This document shows, piece by piece, positions 1 to 7,678 of a stretch of DNA of 23,988 nt; positions within the stretch are counted from its first letter, which is position 1; each line of letters starts with the position of its first letter. The stretch is from contig CAZXJV010000040.1 in assembly GCA_964641135.1 (NCBI GenBank), forward strand, positions 1 to 23,988. The letters are read 5' to 3'. The notes beneath the pieces are model-generated. The model was not told the origin of the DNA, searched no databases, and worked only from the letters and a program-made list of their open reading frames with translations. The stretch is from Teretinema sp964641135 (GTDB taxonomy: Bacteria > Spirochaetota > Spirochaetia > Treponematales > Treponemataceae). Position numbers and translations under genes: made by a program.

Positions 1-917
1 TCATCCTGGTAATGGCCATGCTCCCCGGTATCAGGGCAGGCATAGGCCTTAACTTCGGTGTATCGATTGGTATTCTTGCCGGTCTTGTCGGCATGCTTAT
101 CAGCATTGAACTGTTTTCTGCTATGGGAATTGCCAGCGATACGGTTGGCCTTCAGCTGGCAGGATTTTTTCTGGGTATACTGTTCGCAGTTCCTATAGCA
201 GTTCTGTTCGGCTGGGCCTACGGTCTGCTTCTTAACCGGGTAAGGGGTGCCGAAATGATGGTATCTACCTATACCGGTTTTGCAATGGTTTCTCTTATGT
301 CCATCGGCTGGCTGATTCTCCCTTTCAAGGCTCCAGAAATGGCCTGGCCGATCGGTATCGGCGTGCGTGTTACTGTCAGTATCGAGCGCCGATTCTCGCA
401 AGTTTTGAATGATCTTGGGCGCATTGAAATCGGCGGTATTCCAATCATGCCGACGGGACTTATCCTTTTTACCGGTGTGGTGTGCCTTTTGGTCTGGCTG
501 TTTTTCCGTTCCAAAAGCGGAACGGCAATGACTGCTGCGGGGGACAATCCCCGCTTTGCAGAGTCCTGCGGAATCTCGGTTGACCGGGCCAGGATTGGCG
601 GCACAGTGCTTTCAACAGTACTCGGCGCGGTTGGTATTGTGGTATATGCCCAGAGCTTCGGCTTTATACAGCTGTATCAGGCCCCTCTTATGATGGGCTT
701 CCAGGCTGTTGCTGCCATTCTTATCGGCGGTGCTTCGGTTAAAAAGGCCACGGTGTTCAATGTTGTGTTCGGCACCTTCCTGTTTCAAAGCATTCTGGTT
801 ACAGCCCAGCCTGTAGCCAATGAGCTGGCAGGAAACATTTCCAACGTAGCCGAGATAACCCGCCTGATAATCCAGAACGGCATCATTTTGTATGCCCTGG
901 CCCAGAAATCTGAATAA
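1..917 (+). CDS. ABC importer inner-membrane permease (BPD_transp_2 / RbsC-like), 5' partial
   Basis: One of two permease subunits that would form the membrane channel of an ABC importer for a sugar, nucleoside or similar solute. The frame is open to the window edge (codons ATC CTG GTA precede the ATG at 12), and the first visible residues (AMLPGIRAGIGLNFG) are an internal family segment, so the true start lies upstream. Many hydrophobic helices are visible. The family signature region is seen as AAGDNPRFAESCGISVDRAR, followed by ILIGGASVKKATVFN near the C-terminus. It is followed after 12 nt by a second, different permease, so the pair probably forms a heterodimer; the ATPase and binding protein should lie upstream. 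Substrate cannot be told: ribose/galactose, purine nucleoside and riboflavin importers of spirochaetes all use this permease type. I am sure of the family, not of the substrate. Confidence 0.9.
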   Translation, partial: ILVMAMLPGIRAGIGLNFGVSIGILAGLVGMLISIELFSAMGIASDTVGLQLAGFFLGILFAVPIAVLFGWAYGLLLNRVRGAEMMVSTYTGFAMVSLMSIGWLILPFKAPEMAWPIGIGVRVTVSIERRFSQVLNDLGRIEIGGIPIMPTGLILFTGVVCLLVWLFFRSKSGTAMTAAGDNPRFAESCGISVDRARIGGTVLSTVLGAVGIVVYAQSFGFIQLYQAPLMMGFQAVAAILIGGASVKKATVFNVVFGTFLFQSILVTAQPVANELAGNISNVAEITRLIIQNGIILYALAQKSE

Positions 918-929
918 GGAAGTGCCGTA

Positions 930-2192
930 ATGCTGAACAAAAAAGACCTGATCGGCGGAGCCAAGACCTTCGCGCTTCATAACAGTGTTGTCATGATTTT
1001 TGCCTTTTTATGCATCGGCGGATTTTTTCTGGCCAACCTTGCCCTGCCGTTTTTTGCCAACGATCTGATAAACCGGATTGCCCGCAACATGTTTATCGTT
1101 CTTGCGCTGATTATCCCGGTTGTAGCCGGTATGGGCATGAACTTTGCCATTGTTCTTGGTGCAATGGGTGCCCAGTTTGCCCTTATCATGGCTGTTCACT
1201 GGGGCTGGACCGGTTTCGGCGGCATTCTGATGACAATGCTTTTGTCCCTGCCCATGAACATCCTCTTCGGCTTTTTAACCGGAAAGCTTTTAAACCGTTC
1301 AAAGGGTAAAGAAATGATCTCCGGCCTCATCCTGGGCTTTTTTGCACTGGGTATTTATCAGCTGATTTTGCTTGTTTTTGTCGGAACCATCATTCCCATG
1401 GATAATCCGGCAATGGTTCTCAGTTCCGGAGTAGGATTGCGGGTTTCTATAGATGTTCTTGGCCTGACAAACAGTCTGGATCATGTGCTCAGGATGCGGC
1501 TGTCGCTGGCAGTACTGTTGGCTTCCATTCCTTTTATTGCGTTTTACATAAAAGACCTGATCGGCAAAAAAACTATAAAAAATGGTGTACGGTTGGGTTT
1601 TGCGTCTCTCTTTTTGCTCTGGGGCGCATATGAACAGCTCTTCCCGTCTCTTACCGGCAACCAGCTGATACCGGTAGTAACCTTCGGATTTATTGCCCTT
1701 TTGTGCCTGGGTACTGTTTTTTTGTTGAGGACCAAACTGGGACAGAACTTCAAGACAGTCGGGCACGATATGCATATTGCCTATGTTTCCGGAATCAACG
1801 TGGACCGCGTTCGTCTGACAGCCATTATTCTTTCTACTGTCTGTGCCGGAATCGGGCAGATCCTGTTTATCCAGAATATGGGTGTATTCAGTACCTATGG
1901 GGCCCATGAACAGACCGGTCTGTTTGCGGTAGCGTCCATCCTTATCGGCGGTGCCTCTGTTGTAAAGGCGGGCATCGGCAACGCAATTCTCGGCACCATA
2001 CTGTTGCACTCGCTGTTTATCATTTCGCCCCTCGCTGCCCAGACCCTGTTCGGGAATGCCCAGGTTGGCGAATTCTTCCGGATATTCCTGGCCTACGCGG
2101 TAATCGGTGCTGCCCTTGCGATGTATGCCTGGCGCAAAGTGCGCGAGGCCCGTCAGGCCCTTGTTGCGAGCGAAGAAGCCGCCGGAGTGTGA
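930..2192 (+). CDS. ABC importer inner-membrane permease (BPD_transp_2), second subunit
   Basis: A 420-residue polytopic membrane protein, partner of the upstream permease. It carries the same signature region (VGHDMHIAYVSGINVDRVRL, residues about 274-293) and ILIGGASVVKAGIGNAILGT near residue 340, and ends in a basic, probably cytoplasmic tail (AWRKVREARQ). The start is the ATG at 930, with AGGAAG ten nucleotides or so upstream. It is longer than the first subunit because of extra helices in the middle. The two genes are 12 nt apart and clearly one operon; no terminator is visible after the stop, and a minus-strand gene ends 18 nt downstream. Confidence 0.9.
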   Translation: MLNKKDLIGGAKTFALHNSVVMIFAFLCIGGFFLANLALPFFANDLINRIARNMFIVLALIIPVVAGMGMNFAIVLGAMGAQFALIMAVHWGWTGFGGILMTMLLSLPMNILFGFLTGKLLNRSKGKEMISGLILGFFALGIYQLILLVFVGTIIPMDNPAMVLSSGVGLRVSIDVLGLTNSLDHVLRMRLSLAVLLASIPFIAFYIKDLIGKKTIKNGVRLGFASLFLLWGAYEQLFPSLTGNQLIPVVTFGFIALLCLGTVFLLRTKLGQNFKTVGHDMHIAYVSGINVDRVRLTAIILSTVCAGIGQILFIQNMGVFSTYGAHEQTGLFAVASILIGGASVVKAGIGNAILGTILLHSLFIISPLAAQTLFGNAQVGEFFRIFLAYAVIGAALAMYAWRKVREARQALVASEEAAGV

Positions 2193-2209
2193 GTCATAAC
2201 GCAAGAGAG

Positions 2210-2377
2210 CTAAAATGAGAGCCCGTATGTTTTGGTTACGAGATGAAAGACAGCATAGTAAGCACGCGAGACAGCATCATTATAGTAACCTGTAGTGTGT
2301 AGTTGATGTGCTGCATTCTGTTTTTCCTGTGCTGTTTGATACATGAGTCTTATTTTGTCTACTTTTAAATTTTCCAT
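2210..2377 (-). pseudogene. HEPN-domain toxin, truncated at the 3' end
   Basis: The frame encodes 55 residues beginning MENLKVDKIRLMYQTAQEK. The segment GYYNDAVSRAYYAVFH (residues about 30-45) is the hallmark of the HEPN proteins that pair with MNT antitoxins. Such proteins are normally about 120-130 residues and carry the RNase motif R-x4-6-H in the second half; here a TAG follows YGLSF and only 17 nt separate it from the stop of the convergent permease gene, so the catalytic half is gone. The start ATG at 2377 shares its A with the TGA stop of the MNT gene (TGATG), showing translational coupling; longer starts in this frame lie inside the MNT gene and are rejected. Probably a non-functional relic, though the remaining helices might still bind the MNT protein. 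Confidence 0.7.
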
Positions 2378-2706
2378 CAGGCAACCAACTTGCCTTCTCT
2401 CAGGATATTTATACCAAGAGGAGAATCCTGGCGTTCTGCCCATTGTTGAGGCGTGTAAACAATGCATGATACAAGTATATAGTGCTGCTCCATGCAGTTC
2501 CATTCAACTTCGCGTACTAATGTCTTGAGTGTTTTTACATCACCATCTGCCACAACCAATAGATCATAATCCGAATCTGGGCGTGCATCACCTCGTGCCC
2601 GTGACCCGAACAGCCACAATTGTATCAGCTTGTCACCCAACAGTTGGTGCATTTTTAGAGAAATTGAATCAATGATGGGATCAAGTGCCGGTAATTCTTT
2701 ATTCAT
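2377..2706 (-). CDS. MNT-type nucleotidyltransferase antitoxin (HEPN/MNT module)
   Basis: A 109-residue minimal nucleotidyltransferase. The motif G-S-x10-D-x-D is complete (GSRARGDARPDSDYD, residues about 34-48). In the known MntA/HepT system the MNT protein AMPylates the HEPN RNase and silences it. The third acidic residue usually found before the VxTP segment looks replaced by Ser (LVSCIVYTPQQW), so catalysis may be weakened; this reading rests on an alignment by eye. The start at 2706 has GAGGG 7 nt upstream. It lies directly upstream of and overlaps the truncated HEPN gene. Base composition of the island is visibly more AT-rich than the flanking operons, which fits horizontal acquisition. 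Confidence 0.85.
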   Translation of the reverse strand: MNKELPALDPIIDSISLKMHQLLGDKLIQLWLFGSRARGDARPDSDYDLLVVADGDVKTLKTLVREVEWNCMEQHYILVSCIVYTPQQWAERQDSPLGINILREGKLVA

Positions 2707-2724
2707 AGTGTGACCCTCGTTATT

Positions 2725-2754
2725 ATTGTAATCCGATAGACACTATTTCAGCAA
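2725..2754 (-). promoter_or_regulatory. Putative sigma70 promoter of the MNT/HEPN genes
   Basis: Read on the minus strand: TTGCTG (2749-2754), 18-nt spacer, TACAAT (2725-2730). The -10 box ends 18 nt before the ATG, leaving room for the GAGGG ribosome site. The -35 match is weak. Confidence 0.4.
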
Positions 2755-2786
2755 CTCCGAATTGATTTTAATGCACAAAAAGCTTC

Positions 2787-2815
2787 TTGCCCCCGGCTTT
2801 TTTTTCGGGTATGAT
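2787..2815 (+). promoter_or_regulatory. Putative sigma70 promoter of tex, directly abutting the start codon
   Basis: TTGCCC (2787-2792), 17-nt spacer, TATGAT (2810-2815). The -10 box ends 8 nt before the ATG at 2824, so transcription would start at or within a base or two of the start codon, giving a leaderless message. No Shine-Dalgarno sequence precedes 2824. Confidence 0.45.
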
Positions 2816-2823
2816 GGCGAGCT

Positions 2824-5289
2824 ATGGAATTCACACAGGAAACAATTGACGCCCTCGTTGTAAACGAGGTTGCCATCATGAAACGCATTGCCGCCGAGCT
2901 GAGCATCCAGGTATCCCAGGTGTCGGCTGTTGTTGAACTGGTCAAGGAGGGGTGTACCATCCCCTTCATTTCGCGCTACCGAAAGGAGCGCCACGGTTCC
3001 CTTGATGAGGTACAGGTACGCGACAGCGACCACCTTTTTAAGAGCTATCACAACCTTGAAACACGTCGCATAGAAATAATTAAAGGCATATTTGCCCAGG
3101 GCAAGCTCTCGGAGATTCTTCACGACAACGTCATGAAGGCAAAAACCCTGACCGAGCTTGAAGACCTGTGGGCACCCTTCAAGAAAAAGAAAAAAACCCG
3201 CGGCATGCTTGCTATCGAGCGCGGATTGGAGCCTCTGGCCGAGCTTATGCTTACTGCCGAAGCTGACGCTGTAACAGCAGCAGCTCCCGGGTATGTGCGC
3301 GTGGATGAAGAAAACGCCGAGCTTTCTGTGAACAGTGCCGAAGAAGCCCTGCAGGGAGCCATGGATATCCTTGCCGAGCGTGTTGCCCAGGACCCTGAAA
3401 ACCGCGCCCGTCTTCGCGACTGGTACATGAAACGGGGCCAGTTTGTGGTAACCGGAATCGGCGACGCTGAAGCACAAAAAAAGAGCGTGTATCAGATGTA
3501 CTGGGACTACCAGGAGCCGCTTAACCAGATCAAGCCGCACCGCGTGCTTGCCATAAACCGCGGAGAGAGGGAGGGCGCCCTCGATGTAAAGATTGACGTG
3601 AATGTCGATGAGGCCATCGAAGTAATGCAAAGCGTCTATGTTATCCATAACAAATTTCATCGCGATGCGGTCTCCGATGGTGTGGTGCGCCTTTTGTCGC
3701 CCGCGGTCTTGCGCGAAATCCGTTCGGACCTTTCCGACGGGGCCGATGATCACGGTATCGCGGTTTTCAGCGAGAACCTCAAAAACCTGCTCATGCAGCA
3801 GCCCATCAAGGGCACGCGCGTGCTGGGGGTTGACCCCGGTATCCGCACCGGCACCAAGTGCGCGGCTCTGGATGAAACCGGCAAGTACCTTGGCAATTTT
3901 ATGATTTACCAGCACAAGCCAGCCGAGGGCGCCGCTGCCATTTTGAAGGCGATCAAGGACTACAACATTCAGCTCGTGGCCATAGGCAACGGTACCGGCA
4001 GCCATGAGGTGCAGGAGATTGTTGCCCAGGTTATCGGTGAGCACTGTCCCGACGTGCTGTATACTGTGGTGGACGAAGATGGAGCTTCGGTTTATTCAGC
4101 CAGCGATACGGCGCGCGAGGAATTTCCCGACCTTGATCTCACTATCAGGGGAGCCATCTCCATCGGTCGCCGCCTGCAGGACCCGCTTGCCGAACTGGTT
4201 AAAATCGATCCCAAGTCGATCGGCGTAGGGCTGTATCAGCATGACGTAAACCAGAAAAAGCTTTCAGAAACTCTTGATGAGGTGGTCGGCTCGGTAGTAA
4301 ACAATGTCGGCGTAAACCTGAATACCGCAAGTTTTTCGCTTTTAAAATACGTGTCCGGAATTAACGGAACCCTGGCCAAAAAGATTGTCGCCTGGCGCGA
4401 GTCCAACGGCAAGATTACCGGCCGGGATCAGCTTTTAAAAGTGCCCGGTATGGGCCCCAAAAGTTTTGAGCAGTGCGCAGGCTTTTTGAAGATTCCGGAA
4501 AGCACCGATCCGCTTGATAACAGCTGGGTGCATCCTGAAAACTATGAGGCCGCCCGTGTGGTGTACGAGCTGGTGCACAACAAGAACGAGGTGACCGGCG
4601 AGGTACGCAGCACCCTGAAGGCAAAATACGAGGTGGGCGATCAGACCATCAACGATATTATCGAAGAACTTAAAAAGCCCAACCGCGATCCCCGCGACGG
4701 CTATCCCAAACCCATCATGCAAAAAGGTGTTCTTACCTTTGAGGACCTCCGCGAAGGCATGGTGGTAACCGGCAAAGTCAAGAATGTTGTTGACTTTGGC
4801 GCCTTTGTGGATTTGGGTATAAAGGAAACAGCCCTGCTGCATCTTTCTGAAATGGCCGATCACTTTGTGAAGGATCCCATGGATGTGGTAAAGGTCGGTG
4901 ATGTGAAGGAATGCCGTATCATCGGTCTTGATCCGGACCGCAGGCGCATCAGCCTTTCCTGCAAGACCCCCGGCGCACGCTCAGGCGGTGAGCGGGGCGG
5001 GGCAGGAGCTGCCCGCGATTCGGCCGCCGGCGAGTCGGGCGACGGCAGGCGGCGGGTGGTCGCGGTGCGCCGTGACGGCTCTGCTGCCTCCCCGGACCGC
5101 AGGCCGGCAGGTGGCGGGGACTCCGGCGGGCGGCCTTCCGGGCCGAACCGTGCGCCCGGTGACCGGGGCGGCCGCGGGCCCGGCGACAGGGGCGGCCGCG
5201 GCCGTGATGATTCCCGTTCCGGCTTCGGCGGCGATGATGACGGCATGACCTATAACCCCTTTGCGGCCCTCCTCAAGGACCGCAAGTAG
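2824..5289 (+). CDS. tex: Tex family RNA-binding transcription accessory protein
   Basis: Tex is a cytoplasmic nucleic-acid-binding protein related to eukaryotic Spt6. Visible in order: helical N-terminal region with TIPFISRYRKERHGSLDEVQ (residues about 47-66), YqgF/RNase H-like domain beginning LGVDPGIRTGTKCAALD (about 334), the highly conserved RRLQDPLAELVKIDPKSIGV (about 449), helix-hairpin-helix region (LLKVPGMGPKSFEQCAGF, about 538), S1 domain (GMVVTGKVKNVVDFGAFVDL, about 646) and then an unusual Gly/Arg-rich tail of about 100 residues. Length 821 against about 770 in E. coli, the excess being mostly the tail. The start at 2824 lacks a Shine-Dalgarno sequence but fits a leaderless promoter; the ATG at 2878 has GAGG 8 nt upstream and aligns with the E. 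coli N-terminus, so it is an alternative. rsmG follows 2 nt after the stop. Confidence 0.95.
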   Translation: MEFTQETIDALVVNEVAIMKRIAAELSIQVSQVSAVVELVKEGCTIPFISRYRKERHGSLDEVQVRDSDHLFKSYHNLETRRIEIIKGIFAQGKLSEILHDNVMKAKTLTELEDLWAPFKKKKKTRGMLAIERGLEPLAELMLTAEADAVTAAAPGYVRVDEENAELSVNSAEEALQGAMDILAERVAQDPENRARLRDWYMKRGQFVVTGIGDAEAQKKSVYQMYWDYQEPLNQIKPHRVLAINRGEREGALDVKIDVNVDEAIEVMQSVYVIHNKFHRDAVSDGVVRLLSPAVLREIRSDLSDGADDHGIAVFSENLKNLLMQQPIKGTRVLGVDPGIRTGTKCAALDETGKYLGNFMIYQHKPAEGAAAILKAIKDYNIQLVAIGNGTGSHEVQEIVAQVIGEHCPDVLYTVVDEDGASVYSASDTAREEFPDLDLTIRGAISIGRRLQDPLAELVKIDPKSIGVGLYQHDVNQKKLSETLDEVVGSVVNNVGVNLNTASFSLLKYVSGINGTLAKKIVAWRESNGKITGRDQLLKVPGMGPKSFEQCAGFLKIPESTDPLDNSWVHPENYEAARVVYELVHNKNEVTGEVRSTLKAKYEVGDQTINDIIEELKKPNRDPRDGYPKPIMQKGVLTFEDLREGMVVTGKVKNVVDFGAFVDLGIKETALLHLSEMADHFVKDPMDVVKVGDVKECRIIGLDPDRRRISLSCKTPGARSGGERGGAGAARDSAAGESGDGRRRVVAVRRDGSAASPDRRPAGGGDSGGRPSGPNRAPGDRGGRGPGDRGGRGRDDSRSGFGGDDDGMTYNPFAALLKDRK
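5155..5202 (+). repeat. 24-bp tandem repeat, 2 copies, in the Gly/Arg tail of tex
   Basis: Two adjacent 24-bp units (5155-5178 and 5179-5202) differ at three positions and each encodes PGDRGGRG. They sit within a wider very GC-rich low-complexity stretch (about 4975-5230) encoding an RGG-like tail. Confidence 0.8.
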
Positions 5290-5291
5290 CA

Positions 5292-6167
5292 ATGAAGCCT
5301 TCCAGGCCCGCTGCCCGCGGTAAGGGCACGCCCCGCGGTACCGACGCTGCCCGCGGTAAGGGCGCGCCCCGCGGTGCCGACGCTGACCGCGGTAAGGGCA
5401 CGCCCCGCGGTCAGGGAGCGGCCTGGCCGCTGCCTGAAAAAGAACTGCTGGCCGCCGGGCTTGCAGCGCTTGGCTGGCCGGGTGCATCAGGTTCCGCCGG
5501 GCTGGTGCCCGGTGTTGCCCCCGCAAGTATGAGCGATCCTGCCCGGGACGCTCTGGTGCGGCCCGCGTCCGGGCTGATGCCCCTTCTGGAACGCTATATT
5601 GCAGAAATTTCCCTCTTTAACAGTAAATTTGATCTTGTTGGAACAGCTACCTATGGCGACCTGGTCGTCAGGCATATCCTTGATAGCCTTGCGCCCTGGC
5701 GCGAGATAGCGGACTGTATGCTGTCTGCAGGCGGGCAGCCTGCAGTTGCCGATGTTGGTTCCGGTGCGGGGCTGCCCGGGCTGCCGCTGGCAGCCGCCTT
5801 TCCTCAGGCCCGGTTTACACTGATTGAGCGGATGAGCCGCCGATGCGCCTTTTTGACCAATTCCGCTGCGATGATGGGCTTGCAGAATGTGACTGTTCTG
5901 GAAAGCGAGGCTGAACGTGCGCCTCAGGCTGCCTTTGACCTTATTGTTTTCCGGGCCTTTCGTCCCCTTGATGGGGCCATGTACCGCACCCTTACTGCCC
6001 TGCTTGCTCCCGGCGGCTGTCTTGCGGCCTGGAAGGCGAAGCGGGACAAGATAGATGCGGAGATGGCTGCTCTTGAAGGCCTGTGCGGTCCCTGGCGGGT
6101 GGAGGAAACCCCGGTGCCCTTTCTGTCAGACGAACAGCGTCACCTGGTTGTGATAGGGCCGGTTTGA
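5292..6167 (+). CDS. rsmG: 16S rRNA (guanine-N7) methyltransferase RsmG (GidB)
   Basis: RsmG methylates N7 of G527 in 16S rRNA using S-adenosylmethionine. Recognised by LVVRHILDSL (residues about 117-126), the SAM-binding loop ADVGSGAGLPGLPLA (about 151-165) and the C-terminal DEQRHLVVI. Length 291 residues against about 207-240 usually; the excess is at the N-terminus, where residues 7-42 are a tandem repeat rich in Arg, Gly and Lys, followed by ELLAAGLAALGWPG, which looks like the normal family beginning. The start at 5292 is 2 nt after the tex stop, with AAGGA about 12 nt upstream, so translation is probably coupled to tex. The next in-frame ATG (5529) has no ribosome site and would remove family sequence. 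Convergent with the TPR gene, 31 nt apart, with no clear terminator between. Confidence 0.93.
   Translation: MKPSRPAARGKGTPRGTDAARGKGAPRGADADRGKGTPRGQGAAWPLPEKELLAAGLAALGWPGASGSAGLVPGVAPASMSDPARDALVRPASGLMPLLERYIAEISLFNSKFDLVGTATYGDLVVRHILDSLAPWREIADCMLSAGGQPAVADVGSGAGLPGLPLAAAFPQARFTLIERMSRRCAFLTNSAAMMGLQNVTVLESEAERAPQAAFDLIVFRAFRPLDGAMYRTLTALLAPGGCLAAWKAKRDKIDAEMAALEGLCGPWRVEETPVPFLSDEQRHLVVIGPV
5310..5417 (+). repeat. 36-bp tandem repeat, 3 exact-length copies, in the N-terminal extension of rsmG
   Basis: Units begin at 5310, 5346 and 5382, each starting GCTGNCCGCGGTAAGGGC. Each encodes twelve residues of the type ARGKGTPRGTDA. A period divisible by three keeps the frame, so copy number could change without breaking the gene. 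Confidence 0.9.
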
Positions 6168-6198
6168 GTATCAGCGGGTTGTACGGCAAAGGTTCTCT

Positions 6199-7563
6199 TT
6201 AGAGTTTGAGAGCTGCGCCTGAATCGACAGAGTTGAGGATCTTGTTCAGCCGTTCCTTGTCGTACAGATCTATTGGGCGGCCTTCGGTGAAACGGCGGGA
6301 TTCTTCCGAGAAGACTCCCGCACTCATGCAGATGCCTTTTCCCGCTTTTAAATCCTTGATTCGGGCATGCAGGTCGCGGAGCAGCAGTTCGCCTACCGAG
6401 CCCTGCGACCGGAAAAAGCGGAAAATTACGATATCAGACCATTTCGGGGTATCAATCTCGGCCAGAATATCGGCATAGTCGGCAAATACCGAAACATCGG
6501 TGATTTTTACCTTTGCCCCGGTAAAAAACTGGACAACTATCTTGCGGCACAGGCCGATAAACTCGCTTTGAACACTCATCAGGTAAATCTGCAGGTTGCG
6601 GTTTTGATTAAGCTCCTGGTAGCGTACAATCAGGGTGGGAACGTCTTTATACGCCGGCTGAAGCCGCTGGAGGTCTTTAAGGGTGCTTAAGGCCCGTCCA
6701 AGGTCTTGAGTCTTTATAAGGGTAACCGCCTGCTTGTACATAAGCTCGTTGCGAATTTCCGGAGGCATGTTTTCGTGTTTTAACCCTATCTCAAAATCAA
6801 GAAGGGCTTTCTCGTGCTGGTTTGTCTGCAGGTTTATGCTGCCTGCGTACAGGGCTGCCTGTGGTCCCAGGTTCGGGTCCGGCCTGAGGTGAGAAAATAT
6901 CTTCTGTGCCCGGTCAACAGAGCCGGATTCAAAAAAAGATTCAGCCATGGCGAACAGGGCTTCCTTGTCATCGGGCTGAAGATCTATAACCTTTTTAAGA
7001 TAGGCCAGAGCTTCCCGGTATTTATGTGCCTTGTACAGGCTGAAGCCCATATACCGCTGGGCAAGGACGTTTTCCGGATCGGCCAGAAGGGCCTGTTTAA
7101 GAAAGGGAATAGCCTTTTCGTAGTCTTTTTGCACATAAAATATGTAGCCAATGTTGTAATTGACTTCCATGTGATCGGCATTGATTTTTCGTGCGAGCAG
7201 AAACCCTTTCATGGCTTCCTGGATTTTATTCAGTTTGACAGCTGAGACACCGAATCGCAGGGCGCATTCAAATTCATCCAGCTTCTTGTTTCCGGGGGCA
7301 AGATCAACCAATACTTCGTAGGCGGCATAGGCTTTTTCCCAATCCTGTTCCATATAGTACAGCGAACCCAATGATGAAAGGCCATCCGGGTCACGGGGAT
7401 TGGTCTGTAAACGTTTGTTGGCTTCGCGGATGATGCTGTTGCGGTCTTTGTGCCGGCGTACTTTTCCCTTTGGAGTATCCTTTTTGCGGCCGAGCAGGCT
7501 CAGCAGCAGGATAAGCAGAGAACCGATGATGACGATAGTTACTATTGTAAATGCTGAACCCAT
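6199..7563 (-). CDS. Membrane-anchored TPR protein with a degenerate Mrr/restriction-endonuclease-like C-terminal domain
   Basis: A 454-residue protein. Residues 5-24 form one hydrophobic helix followed by a strongly basic stretch (RKKDTPKGKVRRHKDR), so the rest should be cytoplasmic. Residues about 58-305 hold roughly six to seven TPR units, for example NYNIGYIFYVQKDYEKAIPF and LAQRYMGFSLYKAHKYREAL. Residues about 334-446 resemble the Mrr-type PD-(D/E)xK fold: GSVGELLLRDLHARIKD, GKGICMSAGVFSEESRRF and EGRPIDLYDKERL match the usual end of that domain. The position of the catalytic (E/Q)xK is occupied by VIFRFFR, so nuclease activity is unlikely; the domain may only bind. A similar TPR/nuclease-like combination exists, as far as I recall, in Treponema pallidum. 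Transcribed alone from a strong divergent promoter with no ribosome site. Confidence 0.82.
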   Translation of the reverse strand: MGSAFTIVTIVIIGSLLILLLSLLGRKKDTPKGKVRRHKDRNSIIREANKRLQTNPRDPDGLSSLGSLYYMEQDWEKAYAAYEVLVDLAPGNKKLDEFECALRFGVSAVKLNKIQEAMKGFLLARKINADHMEVNYNIGYIFYVQKDYEKAIPFLKQALLADPENVLAQRYMGFSLYKAHKYREALAYLKKVIDLQPDDKEALFAMAESFFESGSVDRAQKIFSHLRPDPNLGPQAALYAGSINLQTNQHEKALLDFEIGLKHENMPPEIRNELMYKQAVTLIKTQDLGRALSTLKDLQRLQPAYKDVPTLIVRYQELNQNRNLQIYLMSVQSEFIGLCRKIVVQFFTGAKVKITDVSVFADYADILAEIDTPKWSDIVIFRFFRSQGSVGELLLRDLHARIKDLKAGKGICMSAGVFSEESRRFTEGRPIDLYDKERLNKILNSVDSGAALKL

Positions 7564-7571
7564 ATCAGTTT

Positions 7572-7600
7572 ATTATGATGTGCAATTGCTTTGCTGTCAA
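7572..7600 (-). promoter_or_regulatory. Strong sigma70-like promoter of the TPR gene, leaderless arrangement
   Basis: On the minus strand: consensus TTGACA (7595-7600), 17-nt spacer, CATAAT (7572-7577). Only 8 nt (AAACTGAT) separate the -10 box from the ATG at 7563, and there is no Shine-Dalgarno sequence, so the message probably begins at or next to the start codon. Confidence 0.65.
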
Positions 7601-7609
7601 GAAATTACG

Positions 7610-7639
7610 TTGACAGAAGGACCGAAGCCGTACTACAGT
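7610..7639 (+). promoter_or_regulatory. Putative divergent promoter of the DnaK-SBD/LysM gene
   Basis: TTGACA (7610-7615), 18-nt spacer, TACAGT (7634-7639). The -35 box is perfect and lies 9 nt from the -35 box of the divergent TPR promoter, the two forming an inverted pair (TGTCAA ... TTGACA). The -10 box lies inside a small palindrome. Confidence 0.4.
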
Positions 7640-7643
7640 AGTA
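7631..7643. promoter_or_regulatory. Operator-like palindrome over the -10 region
   Basis: TACTACAGTAGTA is a perfect 6+1+6 dyad covering the putative -10 box of the plus-strand promoter. Its position would let a bound repressor block that promoter. No regulator is known for it. Confidence 0.35.
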
Positions 7644-7678
7644 ATACTATAAAAAGAGTAAAAAGCAAGGAGACGTGT

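Noticed and set aside
1299..2204. Minus-strand open frame of about 300 codons opposite the second permease
   Set aside because: Antisense to a well-supported membrane protein; composition (Gln, Asn, Gly, His-rich) is typical of an opposite-strand shadow.
2795..2810. C-rich / T8 / CGGG element before tex as an intrinsic terminator
   Set aside because: Only four pairs can form and the T-run lies in the loop, not after the stem; it is better read as promoter spacer.
2743..4044. Long minus-strand open frame opposite tex
   Set aside because: It lies wholly antisense to conserved Tex coding sequence, shows no family similarity and follows from codon bias in the GC-rich gene.
7400..7678. N-terminal extension of the LysM gene
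   Set aside because: It would run antisense through the start and promoter of the TPR gene, whereas the ATG at 7679 has an ideal AAGGAG site.
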